Origin: Sternotherus odoratus
Taxonomy: Eukaryota; Chordata; Testudines; Kinosternidae
DNA: 64,000 bases
Direction: 5' to 3'
NCBI GenBank assembly: GCA_032164245.1
Contig: JAVMKO010000003.1
Location: 37,822,890 to 37,886,889, forward strand
Shown here in pieces: positions 40,893 to 52,182 of this stretch; positions within the stretch are counted from its first letter, which is position 1, and each line of letters opens with the position of its first letter. The notes under the pieces were generated by a model that saw only the letters and a program-made list of their open reading frames with translations, searched no databases and was not told the DNA's origin. The translations under genes were made by a program, and so were the position numbers.

Positions 40893-40918
40893 AAATATAT
40901 ATATATATATATATATTA
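40893..40918. repeat. (AT)n microsatellite
   Basis: About twelve AT units in RAB23 intron 1. Confidence 0.85.
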
Positions 40919-41279
40919 GGGAACAATCACAAAGAATAACTAAAATTCCAAGAACATTGAAGACACTGGAAGCTGTCTTGTCATTTTCAGTCACTGTTTA
41001 TACTCTGTACAGAAAGACATTTATCTGGGAGAACTATGAAGGTATCTGCACAAACAAAACTGTAGAATCCCAACGTTTGTACTATTGGCTTTCTAAAGGA
41101 TGCTTAGGCTAGTGGTCCCAAGTGTAACTGTGATAAATCCTACGCTTTCCCATCGCAGCGACACCGCTCAGCTCTTAAGGGAAGAGGATGATCCCAGCCG
41201 GTCTAATACATGCTCCTGAGCCCCTCCCTATGTTGTTCTTTTCAGGGCATTTCCACACTCCCTGCTTCCCTTCCCTTGG

Positions 41280-42010
41280 TAAGTCAAACACCCCCACACA
41301 AGCCACTTTCCCTCCCTCCCGAGTCCAGGGCAAGCCAGCCCGCATACGCCCAAACTGCACTGCAGCAGGGCCCTGCCCATCATGCACAGTGAGACCCCAG
41401 GCCGACCAGCGCCCATCCCCACCGCCGTGTAGCATCCTCCCAAAGCAGGGTGCCCGACCCCTCAGCAAGGGCGGCAGCAACAGCACCCTCCACCCCGGAG
41501 TCACCGAGCCCTGCGCGCCCAGTCCGCTTCTCCTCCAGCTAGTCCCGTCCCACCCGCACCCATAACCCCGCTCCCCGCATCCCAGCCCCGCTCTCCCCCT
41601 GAAATCCAGCCCCGACCCCGCCCCGCCGCCCCCGGCTCCGCGCCCGCTCCGGAGCTGCACCCCCGGCGCGCCCCCCGTGTCTCACAGACCCGCTCGGAGG
41701 CGCTGGCCGGGGCCGCTGCAGGCTGAGCGGCTGCCGCTCCGCCTCGGAGACCGGGAGGCGGGAGGAAGCCGCGCAGCGGAGCCAGCCCAACCCGGACGCA
41801 CATCCCGGCTCCCGCACCCGGAAACACCGTCAGGGCCGTGGGCTCGGCGCGGCCCCCGCCCGCGCTTCCGCCTCCCCCAGCGGTTGCACCCAGCGACTGT
41901 GGGAGCCCTGCGGCCGCTAGGCAGGGAGTGAGGTGGAGCGGCCCCCCCGGCTTCCTGCGGTCGGCCCCTGAGGGGGAGCGGGGCTGTAGCTCCGGAGGTG
42001 GGTGGCTCCA
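41280..42010 (-). promoter_or_regulatory. RAB23: CpG island / presumed RAB23 promoter and untranslated first exon
   Basis: This is the only CpG-dense segment upstream of the RAB23 start codon. On the minus strand a good donor (TCT|GTGAGA, exon end about 41686) could close a 5' untranslated exon, with the acceptor just before the ATG at 36475. Many overlapping frames here on both strands lack domains and are shadows of GC-rich DNA. The exact start site is unknown. Confidence 0.65.
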
Positions 42011-42269
42011 GGGTTCTGGTGCAGGCCCGTTATATAAACTAGAACCGGCTGTTGCGTGTGGGCTTAAACTCCAACGGCCCCTGAAGTAATGGGGGAGAGT
42101 AGGTGGACTGGCGCTGCTCATAGCTGGGTATTTGGAGCATGGAGAGAGCCGATCCGAATGCTGGAAACCTCTCACCAAGGTAGATGAATCCTCCCCAATA
42201 CCAGAGGAAGAGTCAGAGTGAGTCCTGGCTAATCCCCAGTCTAGTGCGCTCCCATCTCAGTCTCCTAAT

Positions 42270-42390
42270 GTGACCAGACAAGTGTGAAAAATCGGGTCAG
42301 AGGGTGGGGATGGGACGGGGGAGCTTATATAAGAAAAAGACTCCAAAATTGGGACTGTCCCTATAAAATCTGGACATCTGGTCACCCTAC
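42270..42390. mobile_element. Short MITE ('tgaccagatgtccc' family), copy 1
   Basis: It starts 'atgtgaccagacaagtg' and ends 'acatctggtcaccctac' with 'gggactgtccctataaaatc' inside. It is the inverse of the copy at 58222-58345, which reads 'ggtgaccagatgtcccaatt...tttgctgtctgctcacc'. The inverted ends mark it as a small DNA-transposon derivative. Confidence 0.7.
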
Positions 42391-42483
42391 TACCTCACCA
42401 TCCAAACGAGTGAGACGGAATAGGTTCACTGGACTGCGTGGGATTGCCCTCACTAGACTTTGTGCCTTGAATGAATAGATTAT

Positions 42484-42800
42484 TATAGAATCATAGAAGA
42501 TTAGGGTTGGAAGAGACCTCAGGAGGTCATCTAGTCCATCCAATCCTCTGCTCAAGGCAGGGCCAACTAAATCATCCCAACAAGGGCTCTGTCAAACCAG
42601 GCCTTAAAAGCCTCTAAGGATGGAGACTTCACCACCTCCTTAGGTAACCCATTCCAGTGCTTTATCACCCTCCTCCCATGAAATAGTGTTTCCTAATATC
42701 CAATCTAGATCTCCCCCACTGCAACTTGAGACCATTGCTCCTTGTTCTGTTATCTGCCACCACAGAACAGCTGAGCTCCATCCTCTTATCACGGAACTCA
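42484..42800 (-). mobile_element. CR1 LINE 3' end (antisense)
   Basis: It begins 'atagaatcatagaag', the inverted octamer tail typical of CR1, then 'gggttggaagagacctcagg' and 'aacccattccagtgc', matching the CR1 3' region known from birds and turtles. 5'-truncated. Confidence 0.85.
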
Positions 42801-42901
42801 AGGTGCCTCATGCGTGTGTAGTGGACACGGACACTCCTTTCTTCTTGGCTTCATATGTGTGAAATGTAAGGACTGGTCTAGGGCCCCTCAAAAGTCTAGT
42901 A

Positions 42902-43216
42902 CAGTAGACTCTTGATTATCCAGGATGATAGGGAAAAAATAATTCTGGTTAATAAAATCCCTGATAACCACCATCCATAGGAAATATGGGGAGTGGGGGT
43001 TGGTTAACCAGCCACCCTGCACTAGGGGGAGGGGGCGTTGGTTTACTGGCTGCCCTGTGCCCTCCTGGGTTTTTTTGTGTGTGTGTGCTTGGGGCGGCAG
43101 CAAAGCCAGAGCCGGCCCTGCGAGTTGCGCATATTTTTTTGACCGCATTTTTTTTTTGACGTCCTGGTTAATCCACATCCTGGTTAATCCAATCCTGGAT
43201 AATTGAGAGTCTACTG
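42902..43216. mobile_element. Pogo/Tigger-like MITE
   Basis: CAGTAGACTCTTGATTATCC at the left and GGATAATTGAGAGTCTACTG at the right, each bounded by TA. 'gttaatccacatcctggtta' inside the right arm repeats the end motif. 315 bp, no coding capacity. Confidence 0.85.
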
Positions 43217-43829
43217 TAGATATAAATTCTGGGATGCCTTCTGGCTCCAGAGCAAACAATATGGAGAATCAGACCCTCATATTGAAACCGATCACTCTCG
43301 TGACCCTTCAAAAATACAAGACAAGGGGAGAGAAACTGTTAATGACTAAAATCTCAAACGTGCAAATTTCTGAACATAAAGACAAGTGAAGAATTGTTTT
43401 GTTATGCTATTAAAGTGTGTTATCCACATTGTTCAGCATGTGACTCTCAGCCTTATTTGCACACTATACAAACCCTGCTTTGACATCAGAATTATTAATT
43501 TCTGTATAGTTTTTTTTATGGTGCTCATCACTGTAGCATTGCAGTTCTGTATAGATACAAATGGATTTATTTTCACAACACATGTGAAGTAAGATGGTAT
43601 TATACCACTTTTACAGATGGAGAACCAAAATACAGAGAGATTAAAGTCAAGAGTCTGTTAATGTTGGATGCCCAATTTGAGATATCTAGGGCCTGATTTT
43701 TCAGACGATATGTTATATAGCACTTACTATGTGAAGAACAACACTCCCATTGTAATTCCAATCGTCATTGTTAGTTCTCAGCACAACATTTCAGTTAAAA
43801 CACTAGAACAAGATAAAACTAACAGCACA
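43217..43829. other. Intergenic DNA with one MIR-like relic
   Basis: About 43600-43680 ('acttttacagatggagaac') is a MIR-like relic; nothing else is recognised. Confidence 0.4.
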
Positions 43830-44242
43830 CACTAAATTGATTAAAAACTGGCTAACTGATAGGTCTCCAAATATAAGTGTTAATGGGGAATTTTCATTGA
43901 ATGGGTGTGTTTTCAGTGGTGTCCCGCAGGGATTGGATCGCTAATTAACATTTTTATCAATGATCTGGAAGAAAGCATAAAATCATCATTCATAAAGTTT
44001 ACAGATGATACAAAAATTGGGGAAGTGGTAAATAGTAAGAGGACACATCACTGATTGAGAGCAGTCTAGATAGTTTGATGAACTGGGCACAAGCAAACAA
44101 TATGTGTTTGAATATGACTAAATGTAAATATACATATCTAGGAACAAAGAAAGAAGGCCTTACTGTAAAGGGGAGATTATCCTGGGAAGGAGTGACTGAA
44201 AAAGATGTGGGGATCATGGTAGATAAGAGAGCTGCTTTTAAT
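43830..44242 (+). mobile_element. CR1 LINE fragment, RT core
   Basis: Reading across frameshifts gives NWLTD-, SGVPQG, INDLEESIKSSFIKFTDDTK (catalytic DD) and NMCLNMTKCKYTYLG, the order of CR1 reverse transcriptase. It is cut off at 44242 by a GC-rich segment. Confidence 0.7.
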
Positions 44243-44770
44243 GCCGGCCCCTCCCAGTCGCCGCTGTGAAGCCCTGCCCGGCAGCTGTCTGAGAGAGGCT
44301 GGCTGGGGAGGCTGTGGTTTCCGTTCCCTCTCTGGCTTGGCTGCCGGGGACCCCAGCATCTGAGCCCAAGCAGGGAGCGGGAGTCACCTCCCCAGCCAGG
44401 CTCTCAGGCAACTGCTGCGAAGGGCTGCAGAGCAGCGCCTCAGTAGCTGGAAGGGGCTGGTCCTGCTCCTTCCATTCTCTGCATCCGGGCCCTGCGTCAC
44501 CCAGGCCCGTCCTCTGTTCCTTGCCCAGCATGCTGATGGCAACTGGTGGGAGGCACTGCGGGAGATGGGGGCGAGCTAAGTGGTGGGACTTGGCACTAGT
44601 GATGGGGAGAATGGAGGGGCCTGCCAGTGGGTGCTCAGCACCCACTCTACCCCCCTCCTCCCAATGGATACAGGGCTCAGCCAATGCCCCATCTGGAGCG
44701 CTTTTTGGTGCCCCCAAATCTTGGCACCCTAGCGACCGTCTAGTTTGCCTAGTGGTTGCACCAGCCCTGA
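44243..44770. repeat. GC-rich insertion within/next to CR1 fragment
   Basis: The composition jumps from AT-rich CR1 to GC-rich at 44243 ('ccggcccctcccagtc') and back after 'gcaccagccctg' at 44770. The right side ('ccccaaatcttggcaccc', 'tagtttgcctagtgg') resembles the end of a known turtle DNA-transposon family. No recognised coding region; frames on both strands are shadows. Confidence 0.45.
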
Positions 44771-44830
44771 TGAGAAGCGTAAGGTAACACTGGAAGACAC
44801 TTTCCCATTGAGACCCAGCATGGTCTAGGC

Positions 44831-45581
44831 CAGCAGTGGCCTGTGGGCTGGATCCGGCCCCCAAGCTCCTCCTAACCAGCCCCTGAACTCTGGATGTTGA
44901 GGCTGCTCCGGCCCCTCCTCCCTCCGGCCTCAGCGCACCATGCGAGCAACACTCCGGTGGGCCCTGAACGGCAGCATGGTAAGAGATCTGGGGGCCTGTC
45001 GGGGGGCAGGACCAGGGGGATTGGATAAGGGGAAGAGGGTCTCGGGGGCTGGTCAGGAGATGTGGAATGGGGGTGTTGGATAGGGCTTGGGAGTTCCAGC
45101 GAGCCTGTCGGGGCGGAGGTATGGCTAGGGGTCAGGTCAGTCAGGGGACAGGAAGCAGGGGGGTGGGATGGGGTGGAGTCCTGGGAGGTGATTAGCGGGC
45201 ACAGGGGGCCTCTGGAAGGGGCAGTCAGGGGACAAAGCTTGGGTGTTAGATGGGGGTGCAATCCCGGGGGGTTGGTTAGGTTGTGGGGTCTCGGGAGGGG
45301 ACAGTCAGGGGACAAAGAGTAGGGGGGCTTAGATAGGGGATTGGGGCCTGAGGGGGCACAGTGGGGGGGTCTCCAGAGGGGGCGATCAGAGGACAAGGAG
45401 CGGGGGGGGGGGTATTGGATGGGTCGGGAGTTCTGAGGGGGGCAGTTGGGGCGGGAAGCGGGTGGGGGTCAGCTAGGGGGTGGGGCCAGGCTATTTGGGC
45501 AGGCACAGCCTTCCCTACTCGGCCCTCCACACAATTTTGAACCCCAGTGTGGCTCTCGGGCCAAAAAGTTTGCCCACCCCA
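44831..45581. mobile_element. Non-autonomous hAT-like element with internal minisatellite
   Basis: It begins 'cagcagtggcctgtgggctg' and ends 'gccaaaaagtttgcccaccc', the typical end of turtle hAT MITEs. It is flanked by GTCTAGGC (44823-44830) and GTCTAGAC (45582-45589), an 8-bp target duplication with one change, as expected for hAT. Confidence 0.65.
45000..45480. repeat. Imperfect G-rich minisatellite
   Basis: Degenerate units of about 60-90 bp built around 'cagtcaggggacaaag' and 'ggtctcgggagggg' recur through this part of the hAT-like element. The open frames on both strands here are compositional. Confidence 0.65.
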
Positions 45582-45584
45582 GTC

Positions 45585-45842
45585 TAGACACTGCAGTAAG
45601 TGAACCTAAGCTACATTGACTCCGGCTATGTTATTCACGCAGTTGGGAGTTGCATAATTTAGGTCAACTTACCTCTGTAGTGTAGACAAGGCCTACGCCA
45701 AGGGAAGAATTCTTCCATCAACCTAGATCTATTTACACCAGGGCTTAGGTTGCCTTAATTACAGCATTCAGGGGTGTGGATTTTTCATACCCCTAAGCAC
45801 CAAAGCTGGGTTATATTAACGTTTGAGTGTAAATCTAGCCTC
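45585..45842. mobile_element. MITE, GTCTACAC family
   Basis: Contains 'gtagtgtagacaaggcc' internally and ends 'aaatctagcc'; blocks such as 'caggggtgtggatttttcat' are shared with 18890-18905. Likely two nested or adjoining members of the family found at 18673. Confidence 0.55.
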
Positions 45843-45959
45843 AGTTTCCCACCTGGATTTCCCCCTGACTATGCAAAGCCAAGGGTGTTGATCCCAGCAT
45901 GGCTGAAGATAAACGAATTGGCATCTGCATTGTGCTTTTAAGTACCAGTAAATGATAGA

Positions 45960-46265
45960 TTTAAGATTAGCAGCCGTGTTAGTCTGTATCCGTAAATAAG
46001 ATGAGGAAGACTTTGTAGCACCTTAGAGACTAACCAGTTTATTTCAGCATAAGCTTTCGTGGGCTATAGCCCACTTCATCGGATGCATAGAATGGAACAA
46101 AAGTAATATGCATTTATACACACAGAAAGCAAAAAAAAGTTGTACATTAGCATACCAATTCTAAGAGGCTGTTTAATTTGGATGGGCCATTATCAGCAGG
46201 AGAAAAAAAATACCTTTTGAAATGGATTTCTGTGTTTGGCAGGAGATAACTATTGAAGGTAAATT
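45960..46265. repeat. Dispersed repeat, longest copy
   Basis: 'cagccgtgttagtctgtatc', 'caccttagagactaacc', 'cataagctttcgtgggc', 'cacttcatcggatgca' run straight into the same 180 bp seen at 3721-3905. This copy therefore links the fragments at 3721, 26570, 35165, 49215 and 61065 as parts of one family. Confidence 0.7.
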
Positions 46266-47091
46266 ATCTGATGCTTATTGTCTCCCTTCCTGGGCTGTGT
46301 GCCAGACGCTCCTGTTGGAATTAACCCTCCATAATCACATAGCCAACAATAAGTGAACAAGTGAACAATAAGTGAACAAATGGAACATATAATATTCATA
46401 AATATTACAGGTGCCTTCCAGGTCCTTCACATCTGAGTTCTATTACTGACTTTTGCCAGGGTCTTCCTGTGTTGGGCAAGTCAATCTGTGTTTCAGTTTT
46501 CCCATGTATAAAACAGGGTATTAAACCTAATTAATTTTAGAGAACATGTTGTGAGGTTTAGCCTATTAATATTTAAGCATTTTGCAATTCCCTGAAGGAA
46601 GGTGCTCTTGATGTGAAAAGTATTGTTATTGTCTTATTAACACATTTTTATATTAGTGTTTTCCTAGCTTTGTTAGAATGCTGCTGAGATATCTCCTTCT
46701 GCCCGGCCATGCAAGGGAGGGGAAGAAAGACTTATGTGCCCTCCCTGACCTTGCTGGGAAGACAGAGGAAAAAATGAAGTGTCTTTTTATAGGGTGGACA
46801 ATTTAAAGGGCTTAAAGATAGTTATTCCAAGATAGAAGGTATTGTTGAAGTACAAGAATTTTTCACCTCTGGAGGCCTGAGTCATAGGTTTGTAGATAAA
46901 AATGAGTTTTGGAGCTTCATAATAATCTCCCTTTGTCTTCATAAAATGGAACACAACTCCTTAACCCACCTGATAATATGGTACAATTTGATATTATTGT
47001 CAGGGCCAGGATTAGAATATCAGGAGCAGTGAAGGTCAAGATAGAGGTGCATTGGCAATTGCTTGAGCATGGAATAATTGTGTCTTCCGTG
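46266..47091. other. Intergenic DNA with a MIR-like relic
   Basis: About 46430-46530 ('tgtttcagttttcccatgta') is an inverted MIR-like core. No gene recognised. Confidence 0.4.
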
Positions 47092-47095
47092 AATA

Positions 47096-47554
47096 TGTTG
47101 GAATAACACAATTTAGAAACAACTGTATTATGAATGTTGTGTAGTATGATTTTAAAAACTGTCTCAAACTGTACTTTCACTCCCTGTATATGAACTCTCA
47201 ACCTCTAGCCTGGCATGCATCTTAAACTCATGTTTACCCTGCCACAGCTGGGCAAGGCGTCATAGTGTCTGAGTACCCCTAAGGGTCCTGGCCTCCTGTT
47301 TACCAGACATGTAAATGGCATAGATTAATACTGAACAATGGATGTGATAGTCATTAAGTGTTATCACCTGTGTAAGTGTATTGAAAGCCCCCCTCCCTTA
47401 TTCACACCTGAGTATAAGAGAGGTCTCAGCCTGGCATGGAGTTGAGCCTATTGCTTGCAATAAATCTTGTTTTCCAGAAACCTACTGAGTGATGCCTGTT
47501 CTTTGTGAGTATATTGGGATTAAAGCTCCAAAGGTAAAAGCAGTTTTTGCAACA
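47096..47554 (+). repeat. ERV 5' LTR (459 bp)
   Basis: TG...CA ends (TGTTGGAATAAC...TTTTTGCAACA). TATA-like GAGTATAAGAGAGG near 47411 and AATAAA near 47459. It lacks a 30-bp block present in the 3' LTR at 52536-52565. Confidence 0.93.
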
Positions 47555-47868
47555 ATTCTGGCACCTCCAGATGGGACACCTTTGGACGACTCCGTGATCA
47601 CAACAGACCGACCAGAGGAGGGAAAGTGTACACCAGGCCATTTTTGCCTGTCCTAACTCTCGACCCGGTCTGCAGTGATACCCGGAACGTTAAAGCGTGA
47701 GTCCCTACAAATCAGGCAAGACCAGAGGTTTCTGGAGTTTGGTAGGCGCCTGGGAAACAGAGCGGTGTAAGTATCTCCATTACTCCCATTGTTAATTTGG
47801 TTGGTGATTTTAGTACTTTTGTATTAATTCGCTGTTTGTAGATTCCTTGTGAATCATTTGGTATAACA

Positions 47869-48099
47869 ATGAGATCGGGTCGCTCCCGAGTGGAAGATTC
47901 CGCCTTTCCCTTTGGTTGTATGTTACGTAACTTTGGTAAATTTGAGAGTGATTATGGTATTAAGATAACTGAGAATGATTTAATTAAGTTTTGTCAGTCA
48001 AAATGGACCACATTTGATCTTGGTTGGCCTGATTCCAGGTCCTTTAATGTCACCCTTACAATCAGGGTTCATAAGAAGGTAATTAGAAATCAACACTAA
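47869..48099 (+). pseudogene. ERV gag matrix remnant
   Basis: A 76-codon frame with an 'FCQSKWTTFDLGWP' segment, the Trp-x-x-Phe-x-x-Gly-Trp-Pro pattern characteristic of gammaretroviral matrix. It stops far short of a full gag; only degenerate sequence follows. Confidence 0.65.
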
Positions 48100-49207
48100 A
48101 AACCAGTTCCCCTATATTAAATAGTTTTAGCTGGTACAGCTTGTAAAAGTAAACCTAAGATGTGCCTGGTAAGGATAGTGAGAAAAAGGGGTCCCTATGC
48201 CTTACCTGTGTCCTGTGTGGAGGAGTGTAACAGTGAGAAAGTGTGCCTGTGTCTGTCAGAAGTATTAACCTGCTTATGGAGAAAGCTACCTCAGTCTCCA
48301 AGCAGTTGTCTGTGTGCTGGGACAAAGAAAGCAAAATCCCAAGCTGTGTGTCTAGTGAAAGAAGAATGTGTTTTTAAATCTCCTAGAAGGTGTCTGTCAG
48401 TCTGTGATGGGTGAGAATAGTGTAGTGTGTCAGAGTTGGTTTTGAATTCAGCTAATGCTCAGAAAAGTGATTTGGTTGTGTTACCTACTAACAAGGTTAA
48501 CAACTTGTACCAGGAAGGAAGCAATTCCTAAACTGGTATCTGGCAAAGGAAAGCAGGATAACTCTAACCTCTTGTTCAGTAAGTCTGTGAATTTGCCTGA
48601 AAGGGGATTTTGTAAAAATCTGCCTGATAGGAAAAGGATGATCATAAAGTGTGAGTAAAGAATTTGATTGCTCAGGAAAGTATTCCTTGGGAGCAAGCCC
48701 TAGGTGAAGGAGGTAAAAACGGGATTTGTAAGTAGTGAATTGTTTCCTAAAGAAGTTCCTGAAGGAAAAATATGTAAGCAGTCTGCTGCAGTTAAAAAGT
48801 GTGAAAGTGATTTGAGTAGAGATAGCTTTGAGAAGGAATTGGAACATCCCTATATCCAAGTGGCTGTGTTTCACCAGTGATAGGGAAACAAGATTGTTCA
48901 GGGAGGAATGTCCCCATGCTGATTCTGCAGGTAGACAGTCTGTGTCTCAGGCTCAAAAGATAACTGGGTAGATGTATCTTCAGAGCAGAACAGCTGTGCA
49001 GTTAGTATCCTAAGTGGTATACCCTCATCTCTAGACACTTTGAATGCAACTTGTGGTCTCTGGGTAAAGAAAGACAATGAAACTTTAAAACTAGCTTGTT
49101 AGTAAAAATAAATAGTATCTCTTGTAAACCTAGCCCCAAAAGCTTTATTCTGTGAAAATGCAAATTACTTGCTAATGTCTGTCTCAGGGCCCCATTGACC
49201 TCCAAGT

Positions 49208-49275
49208 ACCCAGGAAAGCTTATGCTTCAAAACTTTATAGTTAGTCTTTAAGGTGCCACAGGACTTTGTTACCTA
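49208..49275 (+). repeat. Dispersed-repeat fragment inside the ERV
   Basis: 'aaagcttatgcttcaaaac...agttagtctttaaggtgccac' matches the family of 45960-46265 and 61065-61150, so host repeat sequence sits within the provirus interior. Confidence 0.6.
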
Positions 49276-50266
49276 CAGTAGTGGTGTTTCAAATCACTGT
49301 GTTTCAAAGGCAAAAGTTAAAAGTAAAAATTCTAGTAGAAATAATTGTATTCTTTTAGGCTGTAACTAGCTTTGAATCCAAAAAGCAAGCCAGAAAACAT
49401 CTGTTTTCATGTAAATTACCCAATTGATAAAAAAGTAACTGAAACCTGGTTTGCCTAGAAAACAAATAAAAGAAATAATTTTAGTAAAAACAAGAAAATG
49501 TTTTAGTGTCTTTAAAATGTCTGTAAATAAATCCTTATGATAAGTAATCCAAGCACAGAGATTATTAGCTTGCAAGTATGTGGCAATAGATGGTTTGGTT
49601 GAATTTGTTAAGTGTAAATATATATATATATTAAATAACTACTAATTCCCTTAGAAAGGGTGGAGTTATGTTTGTTTGTTTGTTTGTTTGTTTTGGACTT
49701 TCAGAAAAATCAAAGAAAGCTGATGCCAGCTGACAAACTATGCACTTACTGGCACAATAAGAATTGTATTTTATGTTCTATGTCTGTCTTAAGATGTTTG
49801 TCTAAGTGGCCAAAACTGTGTTTGTGATAAATTGTACATAAGGCAATATACTTCAGAATTGAAATATAGATATTTGTTTATTCAATTTGTAATATAAAAT
49901 TGTTTTTACTATTATTAAACAATGTTAAAGTTTAAATATACTTGTTATAATTTCACTAGCTAAGAACAATGTGAACAATAATTTTCAATTGAAATTAAGT
50001 ACCAATAGACTTTGGAAGCATTAACATGACAAGTTAACTCACTCCTCAAATTGCACATGGAATTCTTCTGGCTACCCCCAGATTTCTAGCCAGAGGGCGA
50101 GGGAGGGAAGAAAGCTATTAGACACCAGAGGATTGTACCAAGTGGCCTCAACAGTTAGTATGCTTGTCCTGTTCTGTTACTCCAAAGCTCTGTAATTCAG
50201 TTATTTTTATTATAAAAGTGTATGTAAAACTAAAGTACTGTATAAAAACAATGTAAGATAAAGAAA

Positions 50267-50267
50267 G

Positions 50268-50301
<34 letters not shown>

Positions 50302-50303
50302 GA
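50267..50303 (+). repeat. (GT)n(GA)n compound microsatellite
   Basis: About nine GT and nine GA units, within the ERV interior. Confidence 0.9.
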
Positions 50304-50699
50304 GGGCTAAAATGCTCACTCAGTTGTAAAGTTTGTAATACTGCCAAGTATTAATGAAATGTGTTAGATTTTTTTCTCACTCACAGGTAAAGAATACATT
50401 ACCTAAAGATCCTAAACAGCAACACCTTGGGACTGTCCATTACCAATGTTTTTGTGAAATACTAGAGACTGATTAACTGTCTGGACCCATGTTTTACATT
50501 GTAAAAGGATTTGCCTGTCATATCAGCAATTCAATCAAAAGGAATCACAAAGTCCATCCAGAACCTGGCTCTGAGCTGTCTTTCTTTTTAAGAAGCCTCA
50601 AATTAACTTTTCTGAACTGCCATCCTGTGTATAGCATTTCCTACCAAAAGAGCAAATGCTTAGACTGTGGACAAATATTTCTTAAATGATTTTATCCCT

Positions 50700-51145
50700 A
50701 GGTATTGGTACCCAAGATGACAGACTTAAACCGTGGGTCTCATTTTACAGAAACAGCTTTTCAGCAAGTTATGAGTGCCTTGAGAGTTCAGTAGAAGTGC
50801 CACACACCTTGGCACCTGCAATCTAATGGCCTGGTTAAAAGGACAAATATGCAAAGACACTGGTCTTAACTAGATAAATGCATTACCCCTTGTGCTGCAT
50901 AATCTCCATGACACTCCTAGAGGTCAAATTAAGTTATCACCTTTTGAACTACTTTTTGGCAGGCCTTCCTCAGTTTACCTAGTCAAATATTCCATGACTG
51001 CTGATTTGGTGCTTGAAAAAGCAGGACTAACTTCTTTTGTTTTACAGCTCCAGAGACAGGCTAACTCTCTCCACAGATATGAGACTGCTTTTAAATGTAA
51101 AAGCACACCCGATAGAACCTGGTTCTTGAGTCTTTGTTAAAGCCT
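50700..51145 (+). pseudogene. ERV pol remnant (integrase)
   Basis: With frame breaks, the sequence keeps the integrase order: an Asp-x-Gly-Ser-x-Phe block (about 50725), a Trp-x-x-Gln-Ser-Asn-Gly-x-Val block (about 50810) and a 'LSPFELLFGRPS' C-terminal segment (about 50937-50970). In-frame stops make it inactive. Confidence 0.7.
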
Positions 51146-52168
51146 ACAAGGAAGTTCTGCTCCAGCCCCTGTGAAAAGGACCATACCAGGTGCCTTGGCC
51201 ACCCCAACCATCATCAAGGTGGCAGAAAAGGAAGCCTGAATTCACCATGCCTGATGCAAGCATGCCCTTTTCCCAGATGACAACAAGGCAGCTGAGGCCT
51301 CCACCCTCGACGGACCAGGATGAGAATTAGATGTCAGCGGGGCAACCAAAGCCCTAGCAACTGGAGAGGGGACGATGAAGAACCCTGAAGAAAAGTGGCT
51401 AGCGAAGGCCGTGCCGGGTCTCAGCCTGAAGATAAAATTCAAAAGGACTTAATAATGTTTATCAAATTGAAGTATTAATCAATTTTAAGTTATTAATCTT
51501 GTTTTAGATTAAGCAAGATTTATTTCATGAGTATAATGTTTTTTTATTAGATATTTCCAGAAAGTCAAAACCTGTATTTTGAAAAATAGAAGTGATTGTT
51601 AAGTGTGTACTTAGTTCTTAGTAGATGCAGGATGGAAACTCCTCTGTGTACCTATCCCTCTTGATTACTGTTAACATGACTTGAATGCTACCAAAATAGA
51701 GATCTGGTCCAGCATAATCTAACAGGGGACCAAACTTAGTATTTTGTAACAAGTAACTCCTGGTTGGATAAAAATAAAGCTTCCACCAGTAAATTAGCAC
51801 TTTTTGGAACATGATATTAAGTATGTAAAGCTACAGTCTATTATGTATTGCCCTCCAACTAGACGGGTTCATACTTAGCTTAACTCAAATTTGCTCCCAA
51901 GCTTCAATGTTCAGAATGTTTGTTTAAAAGACGAACCAAGCAGTTAATCTCAGTGAGAGTCTATCCTGAAACAAGTGGGCAAGTCAAAATGGCCTGAAAC
52001 ATGTTAGCTGCCCAAGGAAGAATATATGCTCTCATAAATGAGAAATGCTATGTCTTTGCAAATAATATCTACCTCAACACCCCAATACTGGGTGTGCCTA
52101 AACTGAATAGGTGCATAATTTAAAAACTAAAAGTAATTTGCTTTTAAAATATAAAAGAAATTATCTTT

Positions 52169-52182
52169 TAAAGAGGAGGGAT
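52169..52182 (+). other. ERV polypurine tract
   Basis: AAAGAGGAGGGA directly before the 3' LTR: the usual primer for plus-strand synthesis. Confidence 0.75.

Noticed and set aside
41175..42178. Open frames up to 225 codons on both strands at 41-42 kb
   Set aside because: Pro/Gly/Ala/Arg-rich shadows of the RAB23 CpG island with no domain or start context.
44238..45530. Open frames up to 208 codons in GC-rich intergenic DNA
   Set aside because: They fall in a GC-rich insertion and a G-rich minisatellite within a hAT-like element; composition explains them.
47869..51145. Functional retroviral genes
   Set aside because: Only short gag and integrase scraps remain, broken by stops and frameshifts.
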